Positions 43,208 through 51,743 of a stretch of 64,000 nucleotides of DNA are shown here, piece after piece; positions within the stretch are counted from its first letter, which is position 1; every line of letters begins with the position of its first letter. The DNA is from Streptomyces sp. NWU339 (GTDB lineage: Bacteria; Actinomycetota; Actinomycetes; Streptomycetales; Streptomycetaceae). Under the pieces are notes generated by a model. That model did no database searches, was not told where the DNA came from, and saw only the letters and a program-made list of their open reading frames with translations. The position numbers and the translations under genes are program-made. The stretch spans positions 88,444-152,443 of the forward strand of contig NZ_QFRK01000015.1 of the NCBI RefSeq assembly GCF_003143855.1, read 5' to 3'.

Positions 43208-46200
43208 ATGAGTACGGTGAACAACACCGGGAAAACCGGAATCGAATCGGCCGGAACCGAGGAATCCGCCGGCGTCGGCGACCTGATCGAACTGCTCGAC
43301 GCACAGGTGCGGACCCGGCCCGACGCCGTCGCGGTCGGTCACGGCAACGACACCCTGACGTTCCGGGAATTGACCGAGGCCGCTCGCTACCTGGCACTCC
43401 ACCTGCGCACTCTCGGCGTCGGCAAGGACACCTGCGTCGGTCTGTTCACCAGCCCGGGGCTGCAGCAGGCGGTCGGGGTCTGGGGCATCCTGCGTTCGGG
43501 CGGCGCCTATCTGCCGCTGTCGCCGGAATATCCGGACGAACGCATTCGCACCATGATCGAGGACTCCGGAATCACGGTCGTGCACACCGAGGAGAAACTA
43601 CTCGACCGAGCCCGAGAACTCGCGGGAACCGGGGTTCGCATCGTCACGGAAAGAAATGTAGAGGAGTTCAGGAAGAGCCTCGACGAAAACATGCAGAGCA
43701 TTCCGCTTCCACAACCGGGTCCGGAAGACCTGGCCTATGTCATCTACACCTCGGGAAGCACCGGACGCCCCAAGGGCGTGATGATCGAGCACCGCGCCAT
43801 CGCCCATCAGATGACCTGGCTGAAGAGCGCGTACGGGCTCGGCCCCGATAAAGTCGTCCTGCAGAAGACACCCCTCAGTTTCGACGCCGCTCAATGGGAG
43901 TTCCTGGCCCCCGCATGCGGCGCCAGAACGGTGATGGCGCCGGCCGGCTCCCATCGCGACCCGGGCCGTATCATCGACGAAATCGCGGTGCACTCGGTGA
44001 CCACGCTGCAATGCGTTCCGACCCTTCTCGCCGCGCTGCTCGACCACCAGGACATGAGCCGCTGCACTTCTCTGCAACAGATATTCAGCGGCGGTGAGAG
44101 CCTGTCCCGGAAACTCGCACTGCACTGCACCAGGACCCTGCCGCACTGCACCTTGGTGAACCTCTACGGCCCCACCGAGTGCACCATCAACACCTCCGCG
44201 CACACCGTCGACCCCGCGGTCCTCGCCCCGGAGGACGGTCCGCGGTCGGTGCCCATCGGCCGCCCCGTACCGGGCCTGCGCTACCACGTCCTGGATGACC
44301 GGGGCCGCCCGGCCGGCCCCGGCGAGACCGGTGAACTGCACATCAGTGGAGTGCAGTTGGCCCGCGGCTATCTGCACCGCCCTGACCTGACCGCGGAGCA
44401 CTTCGTCCCGTCGCCGCACCCCGCGCCGCACGACCGGCTCTACCGCACGGGCGACCTGGCCCACTGGAACGCCGACGGCACCGTGCAGTTCACGGGCCGC
44501 GCCGACAACCAGGTCAAGCTGCGCGGCCACCGCATCGAGCTGGACGAGATACGCCTGGCGATCGAGGCGCACGACTGGGTCAAGAACGCAGCCGTCCTGG
44601 TCCGCGACGACCCGCGCACTGGATTCCAGAACCTTGTCGCCTGCCTCGAACTCAGCCCGCGCGAGGCCGCGCTCATGGACCAGGGCACGTTCGGCGACCA
44701 TCACATCTCGAAGGACTCCAGGCTCCAGGTCCGGGCACAGCTGTCGACGGCGGGCGTCCGCGACGACCTCGCGGAGGCGCGGGCCGTGGACCTGCCCGGC
44801 GCCGAGGCCACGCCCGAACAGCGCCGTCGCGCCTTCGCCCGCAAGACCTACCGCTTCTACGAGGGGGGAGCACCCACCGAGCAGGACATCCTCGCCGCGC
44901 TCTCCCGCGTGGTGCCCTCGGCCCCGCCGCGCCGCCCCGAGCAGCTCACGCTCACCGAACTCGGCGCCATCCTAAGGGACTTCGGCCCGCACACCAGTGC
45001 CGAACGCCTGCTGCCCAAGTACGCCTACGCGTCTCCGGGGTCGCTGTACGCCACCCAGCTCTACGCCGAGATCACGGGCTGCCTGCCCGGCCTCGCCCCC
45101 GGCCTGTACTACTACCACCCGCTGCGCCACCAGCTGGTCCTCGTCCGCCCGGCCCACGCCACCGACGCGGCGCCCGGCATCACCTTCCACTTCGTGGGCC
45201 GCAGATCCGCCATCGAACCGGTCTACAAGACCAACATCCAGGAAGTCCTGGAGATCGAGACCGGTCACATGCTCGGCCTGTTCGACGAGATCCTGCCCGT
45301 GTACGGCCTCGGTCTGCGGACGCTGCCCCACGACCCGCGGGTCTGCGACCGGTGCGGCTGCGCCGACGACGACCCTTGCCTCGGCTCGTACGCCCTGACC
45401 TCGGCGGACCCCGGCACCCGCCCCGAGTGGCGCGACCGCGTGGACGTCCACGTCCAGATCCACCCCGGCAGCGGTACGGGCCTGCGCTCCGGCCAGTACC
45501 GCCACCGCGCCGGCCGCCTGGAGCGGATCGCGGACGAGCTGGTGCTCAGGCGGCACGTCATCGCCATCAACCAGCAGGTCTACCAACGGGCGTCCCTCGG
45601 CATCACCCTCACCGTCCACACCCCCGGGGACGAACCGGAGTACGTGAACCTCGGCCGGGCCCTGCAGTACCTCCAGCACAACACGGCCGGCCTCGGCTTC
45701 ATGCCAGCCGGCTACAGCTCGCGCTCGGGCCGCGACCTGCCCGCCGCCCGCCGCATGACCACGCTGCTCGAAGGCCTCGGCCTGCCCACCGGGCCCCTGT
45801 ACTTCTGCGTCGGCGGCCGCATAAGCGACGACCAGATCGCGCACGAGGGCATGTACGAGGACACCGTCCACATGAAGGGCCCGGCCGAGCTGGTCAAGGA
45901 CGACCTGGCCGCCCGGCTGCCCGAGTTCATGGTCCCGAACCAGATCCTGATCCTGGAGCGGCTGCCACACACCGCCAACGGCAAGCTGGACGTCCAGGAC
46001 CTCACCGAGCTCGCGGACACCGCGGTGGCCCGCGGCGTCCGGCCCGTCGTACCGCCCCGCAACCGCACCGAGGCCCGCCTGTGCGAGCTGTGGAAGGCGG
46101 CCCTGCACCGCGACGTGATCTCCGTCAGGGACGACTTCTTCGCCTGCGGCGGCAACTCCCTGATCGCGGTGTCCCTGGTGCACCGGGTCAACCGCGAGTT

Positions 46201-47110
46201 CGGCTGTTCCCTACCCCTGCAGGTGCTGTTCACCGCGCCCACGGTGGAGCAGCTCGCCGAACGCATCGCCGCCGACACGGCCCCGCCGCCCCGGCTGGTA
46301 CCCCTGTCCCGGGACCACCGTGCGGCACACCCGCGGCCGGACGGCACCAGCGACCGGCCCGTCTTGTGCTGGCCGGGCCTCGGCGGCTACGCCATGAACC
46401 TGCGGCTGCTCGCCTCCCGCCTGGCCGAGGGCCCGGACTCCCACACCCTGTACGGGATCCAGGCGTACGGCCTCAACGAGGGCGAAATCCCCCATGACAG
46501 CCTGGAGGAGATGGCCGCGGCCGACGTACGTGCCCTGCGCCGGGTGCAGCCCGAGGGCCCGTACACGCTGTGGGGCTACTCCTTCGGCGCGCGGGTCGCC
46601 TTCACCGCCGCGCGCCGTCTGGAGCACTCGGGCGAGGAGGTCGACCGCCTGGTCCTCCTCGCGCCCGGTTCACCACGGCTGCCGGGCCCACCGTCCTGGA
46701 CGGCGGCAGGAGCCGACTTCGGCGACCGGACGTTCCGTACGATCCTGTACTCCGTCTTCGCCGGCCGCACCGACGGCCCCCTGCTCGACGCCTGTCTGCG
46801 CGAGGGCACCGACGAGGAGAGCTTCGCGCGGTTCGTGCTGCGCCACTTCCCCGACCTCGGCCCCACCACGGTCCGCCGGGTCATCCGCGTCGCCTGCCGT
46901 ACGTACGGCTGGGAACCGGCACCCGGCCCCGTCACGGCCCCGGTCACCGTCCTCGTGGCCCACGGCGACGAGGAGTCCTTCATCGAACGCGACCCGGCCT
47001 TCGCGGCCGGCGCGTCCACCGTCGTCCGCCTGGACACGACCCACTACGGGCTCCTGCGGGACCCGGGTGTGGACGAACTCGCCCATGTCATCCGCCATTC
47101 GATCATCTGA
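43208..47110 (+). CDS. Indigoidine-synthetase-like NRPS (A-Ox-T-TE)
   Basis: 1300 residues. The adenylation domain (about 20-470 and 875-935) has YTSGSTGRPKGVM and segments SFDAAQWE, TTLQCVPTLL and NLYGPTECTIN that match what I recall of the glutamine-activating IndC/BpsA. An FMN-type oxidase domain is inserted (about 480-870: FARKTYRFYEGG, PKYAYASPGSLYATQLY, LEIETGHMLGLFDEILP). Then come a carrier domain (FFACGGNSLIAV, Ser about 983) and a thioesterase (LWGYSFGAR, about 1122). Such enzymes convert L-Gln to the blue pigment indigoidine or to aminoglutarimide-type products. Unusual is a Cys-rich insert, CDRCGCADDDPC (about 712), in the oxidase domain. IndA/IndB partners are absent. Confidence 0.9.
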   Translation: MSTVNNTGKTGIESAGTEESAGVGDLIELLDAQVRTRPDAVAVGHGNDTLTFRELTEAARYLALHLRTLGVGKDTCVGLFTSPGLQQAVGVWGILRSGGAYLPLSPEYPDERIRTMIEDSGITVVHTEEKLLDRARELAGTGVRIVTERNVEEFRKSLDENMQSIPLPQPGPEDLAYVIYTSGSTGRPKGVMIEHRAIAHQMTWLKSAYGLGPDKVVLQKTPLSFDAAQWEFLAPACGARTVMAPAGSHRDPGRIIDEIAVHSVTTLQCVPTLLAALLDHQDMSRCTSLQQIFSGGESLSRKLALHCTRTLPHCTLVNLYGPTECTINTSAHTVDPAVLAPEDGPRSVPIGRPVPGLRYHVLDDRGRPAGPGETGELHISGVQLARGYLHRPDLTAEHFVPSPHPAPHDRLYRTGDLAHWNADGTVQFTGRADNQVKLRGHRIELDEIRLAIEAHDWVKNAAVLVRDDPRTGFQNLVACLELSPREAALMDQGTFGDHHISKDSRLQVRAQLSTAGVRDDLAEARAVDLPGAEATPEQRRRAFARKTYRFYEGGAPTEQDILAALSRVVPSAPPRRPEQLTLTELGAILRDFGPHTSAERLLPKYAYASPGSLYATQLYAEITGCLPGLAPGLYYYHPLRHQLVLVRPAHATDAAPGITFHFVGRRSAIEPVYKTNIQEVLEIETGHMLGLFDEILPVYGLGLRTLPHDPRVCDRCGCADDDPCLGSYALTSADPGTRPEWRDRVDVHVQIHPGSGTGLRSGQYRHRAGRLERIADELVLRRHVIAINQQVYQRASLGITLTVHTPGDEPEYVNLGRALQYLQHNTAGLGFMPAGYSSRSGRDLPAARRMTTLLEGLGLPTGPLYFCVGGRISDDQIAHEGMYEDTVHMKGPAELVKDDLAARLPEFMVPNQILILERLPHTANGKLDVQDLTELADTAVARGVRPVVPPRNRTEARLCELWKAALHRDVISVRDDFFACGGNSLIAVSLVHRVNREFGCSLPLQVLFTAPTVEQLAERIAADTAPPPRLVPLSRDHRAAHPRPDGTSDRPVLCWPGLGGYAMNLRLLASRLAEGPDSHTLYGIQAYGLNEGEIPHDSLEEMAAADVRALRRVQPEGPYTLWGYSFGARVAFTAARRLEHSGEEVDRLVLLAPGSPRLPGPPSWTAAGADFGDRTFRTILYSVFAGRTDGPLLDACLREGTDEESFARFVLRHFPDLGPTTVRRVIRVACRTYGWEPAPGPVTAPVTVLVAHGDEESFIERDPAFAAGASTVVRLDTTHYGLLRDPGVDELAHVIRHSII

Positions 47111-47131
47111 CGCCCGAGAAGGAGCAGGACC

Positions 47132-47356
47132 ATGCCCCACGTGACAGTCAAGCACTTCCCCGCCCCGCTCGACGACGAGCGCCGCGTCCGCCTCGCCGCC
47201 CGCATCAGCGAGGCCGTTCAGGAGGCCTTCGGCGTCGACGGCGGCGCCGTGTCGATCGCGCTGCAGCCCGTCGAGCCCGAAGTGTGGTACACCGAGGTCT
47301 ACCAGCCGGAGATCGCGGACCGCCGCGACCAGCTGCTGAAGGTGCCCTCGTACTGA
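47132..47356 (+). CDS. 4-Oxalocrotonate tautomerase family protein
   Basis: 74-residue tautomerase: the Met is followed by Pro (MPHVTVKHFPAPL), which becomes the catalytic N-terminal Pro. The C-terminal Trp-Tyr segment VWYTEVYQPEI resembles PptA/tautomerase-type members. It begins 22 bp after the NRPS stop with AAGGAGCAGGACC before the ATG, so it is co-expressed with the NRPS. It may set the keto-enol or imine-enamine state of the oxidised glutamine-derived product. Homo-oligomer formation is expected from the family. Confidence 0.88.
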   Translation: MPHVTVKHFPAPLDDERRVRLAARISEAVQEAFGVDGGAVSIALQPVEPEVWYTEVYQPEIADRRDQLLKVPSY

Positions 47357-47377
47357 GCCGCGGTCACCGTCGGTTGA

Positions 47378-47862
47378 TCACGTCCGCGTTCGGCCCGCAC
47401 CCGTTCCGTTGAAATGAGCCGGACGGGTACGTCCCGGCCGCGTCCCACGGCATTGCCTGGAAGGGGGCCCGTGTCCAAGGGCCCCCTTCTCAAACGCATC
47501 CCGGAGGAGAGCCGACAGGGCCCTGTAGACGTTCAACTGGTGTCCACGGCCCACCCCCTCCTCCTCCAAGTGATCGAGAAAATCCTCCACCACGGTCGGT
47601 GTCACCGCATTCAGCTTCCGCGATCCGATCACCGGGTTGATCTATGCCTTGAAGTGACTCGCCAGGGCCTTTGCGGCCGAGCACTCGGTTATCTGGCGCT
47701 GCCGAGGCAACCACGTCTGGGCGTACTCCTCCATCGTCTGCTGCCCCAGTTCCCGTCGCGCCTCCGCCACCGAGGGAGACATCTTCTTCCGGTCGGCGTA
47801 CAGCTCCGTCAGCCTTTCGACCGCCGCGTCCTGGGGTCGATACCCGGTTTCCTCGTCCCGCT
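47378..47862 (-). pseudogene. Tyrosine-type integrase, N-terminal remnant
   Basis: Read on the minus strand from about 47862: AVERLTELYADRKKMSPSV, then QQTMEEYAQTWLPRQRQITE, an in-frame TAG at 47642-47644, then VTPTVVEDFLDHLEEEGVGR and YRALSALLRDAFEKGAL. This is the arm and core-binding part of a phage/ICE-type tyrosine recombinase. The catalytic domain is missing, and the 5' end abuts the right 562-bp repeat. It is dead, but shows that an integrative element was once at this junction. Confidence 0.65.
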
Positions 47863-47878
47863 GACGCGCCCGCGGTCA

Positions 47879-48440
47879 GCAAGGCGGGGCCTTCCGCTCG
47901 CCGCTTGCTGGCTACTTGCTGACCAGGGCTCAGCAATCACGCCTGTGACCTGCACTGATGCCCACCTTTCAGATCTTCGGCAACAACATCGAGGACCGCA
48001 TGGGCCGTCTGCGGTACCTGCTGTTCTACCTGGTCTGCGGCTACGCGGCCGCCTACGGATTCGCCCTCACGAACCCCAACGCCACCACTCCCCTGATCGG
48101 CGCCTCGGGAGCCATCGCGGGGGTGCTCGGCGCCTACCTGGTCCTCTACCCCAAGGCCCGCGTCTGGGTCCTCGTCCCCTTCCTGATCTTCCTGCCCCTG
48201 CGCCTGCCGGCCTGGATCGTCCTGGGCCTGTGGTTCCTGCTGCAGGCGGCCTGCTCCGCCGGTGCGGGCATCACCGGCGCCGGGACGGTGGCCTACGCGG
48301 CCCACGTGGTCGGCTTCGTCGTCGGCATGCTGATCGCCTGGCCCCTCAAACCGGGCACTCCCCCACCCCCCGAACCGGCCGGCATCCTCTTCGGACGGCA
48401 GACCCGAGGGGACTGGTAGGGCCGCACGCCGGGGGCCGGG
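47879..48440 (+). repeat. 562-bp direct repeat, right copy
   Basis: Right-hand partner of 15819-16380, same orientation and same length. Homology begins at GCAAGGCGGGGCCT and ends at GGGGGCCGGG; sequence outside these points is unrelated. Confidence 0.85.
47958..48419 (+). pseudogene. Rhomboid-family intramembrane protease, N-terminally truncated (right copy)
   Basis: 153 residues, almost the same protein as at 15898-16359. It has FGNNIEDRMGRLRYLLFYLV, the catalytic Ser in GASGAIAGVLGAYL and the catalytic His in AYAAHVVGFVVGM, and ends RQTRGDW. It lacks the N-terminal membrane segments. This copy has more family-like residues at the junction (FGNNIEDRMG) than the left one, so it may be closer to the parent sequence. 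Expression is doubtful because no promoter or native start is seen. Confidence 0.7.
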
Positions 48441-49351
48441 CAGCACCAGGAAACCCGGAGTCACTTTGCATAAGAGACATTTGCATTCTCAGGTCAGCCG
48501 CCAGTCATTGAGCGATTCAACCACTCGCATGTTTTACTGGATCTTTGAGCTTCTGGCAGGACTCACCCCGGATCCACCGCATGACTTTCGGTCGCGCAGT
48601 GTCGTTCATTTTCAGGCAGTTCTCTCGATTTCGGGCAGGGCTGCATGCCGGATGACCGTTCCGGTGACGGGTTCTCCAGGGCCCACGGGCGGTGAGCGGG
48701 CAGGTCGAGGCAGTGGGTTCAAGTGCGCAGACACTGTCCGGTGGCGGTCCACAGGTCGGTGAAGTCGTCTTCCCATACGAGGCGCCTTTCCGGCTGCAGC
48801 GGATGGAAGCGTGAGAACTCCCATCATCGCAGGCCAGCAGGCACCTCTCCTCGTTCCGCCTTCCGCACCCCAGCCGTCGTGCGGTGGGTCCAGGCCGAGG
48901 CACACCGCGGATGCGGCAGATGACGGCGTTGCGATAGACCGACTCGAACACGCCATCGATAGAAGCCATTTTCGCCAACCTTATCGCCGAGGGGTGTGCT
49001 GGTGCTCAGACGGTGATTGAGTCAGCCGCGATCATCGAGCCAATAACTGATGAGCTCTGCAGCCGAGTGGTCGAATAGCAAATGAGGGAAGGGCATGAAT
49101 GAATGCGCCCATATCGGACAGCGGGAAACGCTGCCCAGATAACCCCATATTTCCGCGCCTTCCATCCATTGTTCCTCACGAGAATGTCTGTCGAGTTGCC
49201 TGCTGAAAGATTCTGGCGCTTCACTACGGCACTGCCCAGCGCGATATCGGGCTTGAAAACGCTTGTTGCGCTGCCGTTCGTCGTTCTTTGCGCGCGCTGT
49301 CGGCTGCACGCTCTTCTTCTCTTCAGGCATGAGGCCAAGGAGGGGGCGTGA
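48441..49351. other. Stretch of 0.9 kb without a recognisable gene
   Basis: Base composition is lower in GC than the surroundings and reading frames on both strands are short and not protein-like. A minus-strand fragment ending EDDFTDLWTATGQCLRT (about 48720-48810) looks like the tail of some protein, but I cannot name it. It is probably decayed mobile or accessory DNA beyond the right repeat. Confidence 0.5.
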
Positions 49352-49957
49352 GTGATGACGCGGATGAGGCAGCACCCTGACTCAGGTGTCATGAACGGTC
49401 CCCTCGACCAGTTGCGAGCCCGGCGTAGACGACGCCTTTTGCGGCATGAGACCGAGCGCCTGGTGGCCTCCATGCCGATCCCACGGCCCTTCGATTTCGA
49501 TCGGTTCGTTGAGAATATCGAGCAGGCCCGCCGTCGACGTATCGTCCTGAAGCCGATGCCGGCCCACCTCGCCAACCTCACTGGCTTCTGCGGCCTCTGG
49601 ATCAAACACGACCTCCGGCCGCTCGACCTGATCCTTCATCTCGAGGGCGTTTCGCCATCGCACGAGCGGCAGATCAAAATGCACGAGCTCGTCCACCTCT
49701 GGGCCGAGGATGCTACTGGCGTCATCGGTACCGATGAGGTCCTACGCGACCTCACACCGGCGCGAGTCGAGCAATTGGTAGCTGCTGGCCAAGCCGCCGG
49801 ACGGCACCGCTACGACACCGCCATCGAGCAGCGCACCGAGGACGCGGCCACCCTCATCAACCAGCTGGCCACCGACTCCGACCTCATCGAAGACTCCGTA
49901 GCCCGGCGCCTCGCCGAAGACTTCGCCAACCCGTTCAATAACAATACCGGCCTGTAG
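49352..49957 (+). CDS. ImmA/IrrE-type putative metallopeptidase
   Basis: 201 residues with a zinc-peptidase HExxH signature in QIKMHELVHLWAED (about residue 113), preceded by a basic N-terminal half (LRARRRRRLLRHETERLV). Proteins of this kind in actinobacteria occur with XRE regulators and MAB_1171c-type membrane proteins, as here. Family knowledge: ImmA/IrrE peptidases cut repressor proteins. I infer it may act on the XRE protein encoded at 51744-52619. The GTG at 49352 and the ATG at 49355 share the same GGAGGGGG ribosome site; either may be used. The next gene starts seven bases after its stop. Confidence 0.75.
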   Translation: MMTRMRQHPDSGVMNGPLDQLRARRRRRLLRHETERLVASMPIPRPFDFDRFVENIEQARRRRIVLKPMPAHLANLTGFCGLWIKHDLRPLDLILHLEGVSPSHERQIKMHELVHLWAEDATGVIGTDEVLRDLTPARVEQLVAAGQAAGRHRYDTAIEQRTEDAATLINQLATDSDLIEDSVARRLAEDFANPFNNNTGL

Positions 49958-49964
49958 GGAAGCC

Positions 49965-51245
49965 ATGACTGTGACCGATGCGTTCGCTTACGCGATCGCA
50001 GGCCTTCTGATCATCCAGGCCGTTCTGAGGGCCAAGTCCGCCTGGAACGGGCGCCGTCGCGAGCGCTCGCTGTGGGGCGCTTTCGCCGCGCTTGTGGTGA
50101 GCTGGTTGTGCCGGACATCGACGGTCAACGATCTTCTGGACGCAACAGGCGTCCCCGATCTCGGCTTCCTGGTCAAGCACTCCACGGCGATCGTCGGAAT
50201 CTGCGTGTTGCTCCGCTATGTCACCGCGGTCTACGCGGACGCCGAGGTGCGACGCAGCGCGCGCATATCCGCCGTCGTCCACCGGATCGCTGCGCGCGCC
50301 TCGGTCGGCACGATCGCCGTCATGGCGGCCGCCTTCTTCTTGCTGCTGGACCCGCCGGACACCAGCACCCTGTTCTTCCTGGAGCGCCACGAAGGAGATC
50401 TGGGTCTGCCGATCTACATGGGCCTGTTCTACCTCTACATGGGCGCGGCCGCCGCGGTCTGCGCCGTCCAATGGGGCGGCGCAGCCCGAGCGACCCCGGT
50501 TCGGTCGGTCCGTATCGGGATGCTCCTCATGTCTTGCGCGATGGCCCTGGCCGTGCTTTACGTGCTGCTGCGCATCGCTTTCGTGGTGACGATCACTGTG
50601 ACGACGGTGTCCGACAACACCAGCCAGACCCAGGAGGCACTCACCGACTCCCTGCTCTACCTGTTCTCGCTGCTCTGGGGGATCGGCGCCATAGCGCCCG
50701 TCAGCCGAGCGGGCTCCAAGCGGTACCGGGCGGTCCGCAGCCTCCTCTCGCTGCACTGGCTCTGGAGGGAGTTGGCAATGGCCGCGCCTGACGTCGTTCG
50801 CTACAGGCCCAGCCGGCTCTTCGCGCGCCTGCCGTTCGTCGGCCAGGCTCTCGATACTTTCCGCGACGTGTTCGCGAGCCCTGACGCTTCCTTGCTCGTG
50901 CGCCTCAATCGCTACACGGTCGACATCCGCGACGTGATCTTCGAACTGCGGCGACGAGCTCCAGCAGACCTTGTCGAGCGGGCCCGCGACTATGCGCGGA
51001 GTGTGCCGGATGACCTCCACGGCACCGAGATCCGGGCCGAGGCACTGTGGATCCGCTCTGCTCTGCTGTGCGAAGAGCCTACGGTTCCCGGCAAGCCGAC
51101 CACTCTGGCACCGTACCCTTTCGACCCGGGTGCCGACCCACGGCACGAAGTGCCGCACTTGCGGGCTGTGGCCGCCGCGTACAGCCGCATTCGCAATTTC
51201 GAAGCCCTCGCCCTACTGGCGAGGACCACTGCCGACTACGCCTGA
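49965..51245 (+). CDS. MAB_1171c-family putative membrane transporter
   Basis: 426 residues. Residues about 5-245 hold roughly seven hydrophobic segments (for example YAIAGLLIIQAVL, ALVVSWLCR, VLLRYVTAVYA, IAVMAAAFFLLLDPP, AVLYVLLRIAFVVTI). A cytoplasmic C-terminal part follows, with HWLWRELAMAAPDVVRYRPS, which is typical of the MAB_1171c group, and RLNRYTVDIRDVIFELRRR. Function of the group is unknown; 'transporter' is only a label. It is tightly linked to the ImmA-like gene and followed by a NUDIX gene. Confidence 0.8.
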   Translation: MTVTDAFAYAIAGLLIIQAVLRAKSAWNGRRRERSLWGAFAALVVSWLCRTSTVNDLLDATGVPDLGFLVKHSTAIVGICVLLRYVTAVYADAEVRRSARISAVVHRIAARASVGTIAVMAAAFFLLLDPPDTSTLFFLERHEGDLGLPIYMGLFYLYMGAAAAVCAVQWGGAARATPVRSVRIGMLLMSCAMALAVLYVLLRIAFVVTITVTTVSDNTSQTQEALTDSLLYLFSLLWGIGAIAPVSRAGSKRYRAVRSLLSLHWLWRELAMAAPDVVRYRPSRLFARLPFVGQALDTFRDVFASPDASLLVRLNRYTVDIRDVIFELRRRAPADLVERARDYARSVPDDLHGTEIRAEALWIRSALLCEEPTVPGKPTTLAPYPFDPGADPRHEVPHLRAVAAAYSRIRNFEALALLARTTADYA

Positions 51246-51268
51246 TCCCCAAAGGCAAGGAGCAACTG

Positions 51269-51718
51269 ATGAACGCCAGCCCCGCTCGACCGACCATGTC
51301 GGCTGCGGCCGTCCTGGCCAATGACGATGGTGAGTACCTCATCGTCAAGCCCGGATACAAGGATGGCTGGAATCTGCCAGGCGGCGGAGTCGACGAGGGC
51401 GAGACACCCAGACAGGCATGCCGGCGTGAGCTCAAGGAGGAACTCGGCATCGACCGGACGCCTGGACGCCTCTTGCTGTCCGCCTACGTGCACACCGCGG
51501 ACGGTGCGCACATCTACTGGGTGTTCGACGGCGGAACGCTCACCGCTGAGCAGCAGCAGGCGATCGTGCTGCAGGAAAGCGAGCTCACAGCCTTCCGCTT
51601 CAGCACACCTAGTGAGATCTCCCCGAACGAGATCCCGTCGTCGCGCAGACCCTTGTGGGACGCGGCGCTCGGCGCGCTCATGGGTAGCAGTACCGTCCAC
51701 CTGGAGGTCGTGGGCTAG
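51269..51718 (+). CDS. NUDIX hydrolase
   Basis: 149 residues. The NUDIX box is complete: GGGVDEGETPRQACRRELKE followed by ELGI (about residues 38-61). Such enzymes hydrolyse nucleoside diphosphates linked to other groups. The ATG follows AAGGAGC and lies 23 bp after the membrane-protein stop, so it belongs to the same unit. Substrate unknown; a nucleotide or NAD-type molecule would fit a stress- or signal-related role. Confidence 0.9.
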   Translation: MNASPARPTMSAAAVLANDDGEYLIVKPGYKDGWNLPGGGVDEGETPRQACRRELKEELGIDRTPGRLLLSAYVHTADGAHIYWVFDGGTLTAEQQQAIVLQESELTAFRFSTPSEISPNEIPSSRRPLWDAALGALMGSSTVHLEVVG

Positions 51719-51743
51719 GAGATACCGACGGTGGGGGCGACTG

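Noticed and set aside
37289..47356. Chloramphenicol-type cluster, suggested by the PapABC/CmlBCD homologues
   Set aside because: No CmlA-type di-iron hydroxylase, CmlI-type arylamine oxygenase, halogenase or chloramphenicol-type NRPS; the NRPS here is IndC-like.
43208..47356. Simple indigoidine cluster
   Set aside because: No IndA/IndB-type partners, and the NRPS sits among arylamine, nitrite and ATP-grasp genes; indigoidine itself cannot be excluded as product of the NRPS alone.
48441..49351. Several reading frames of 60-150 codons on both strands
   Set aside because: Composition, lack of ribosome sites and lack of recognisable motifs suggest chance frames in decayed DNA.
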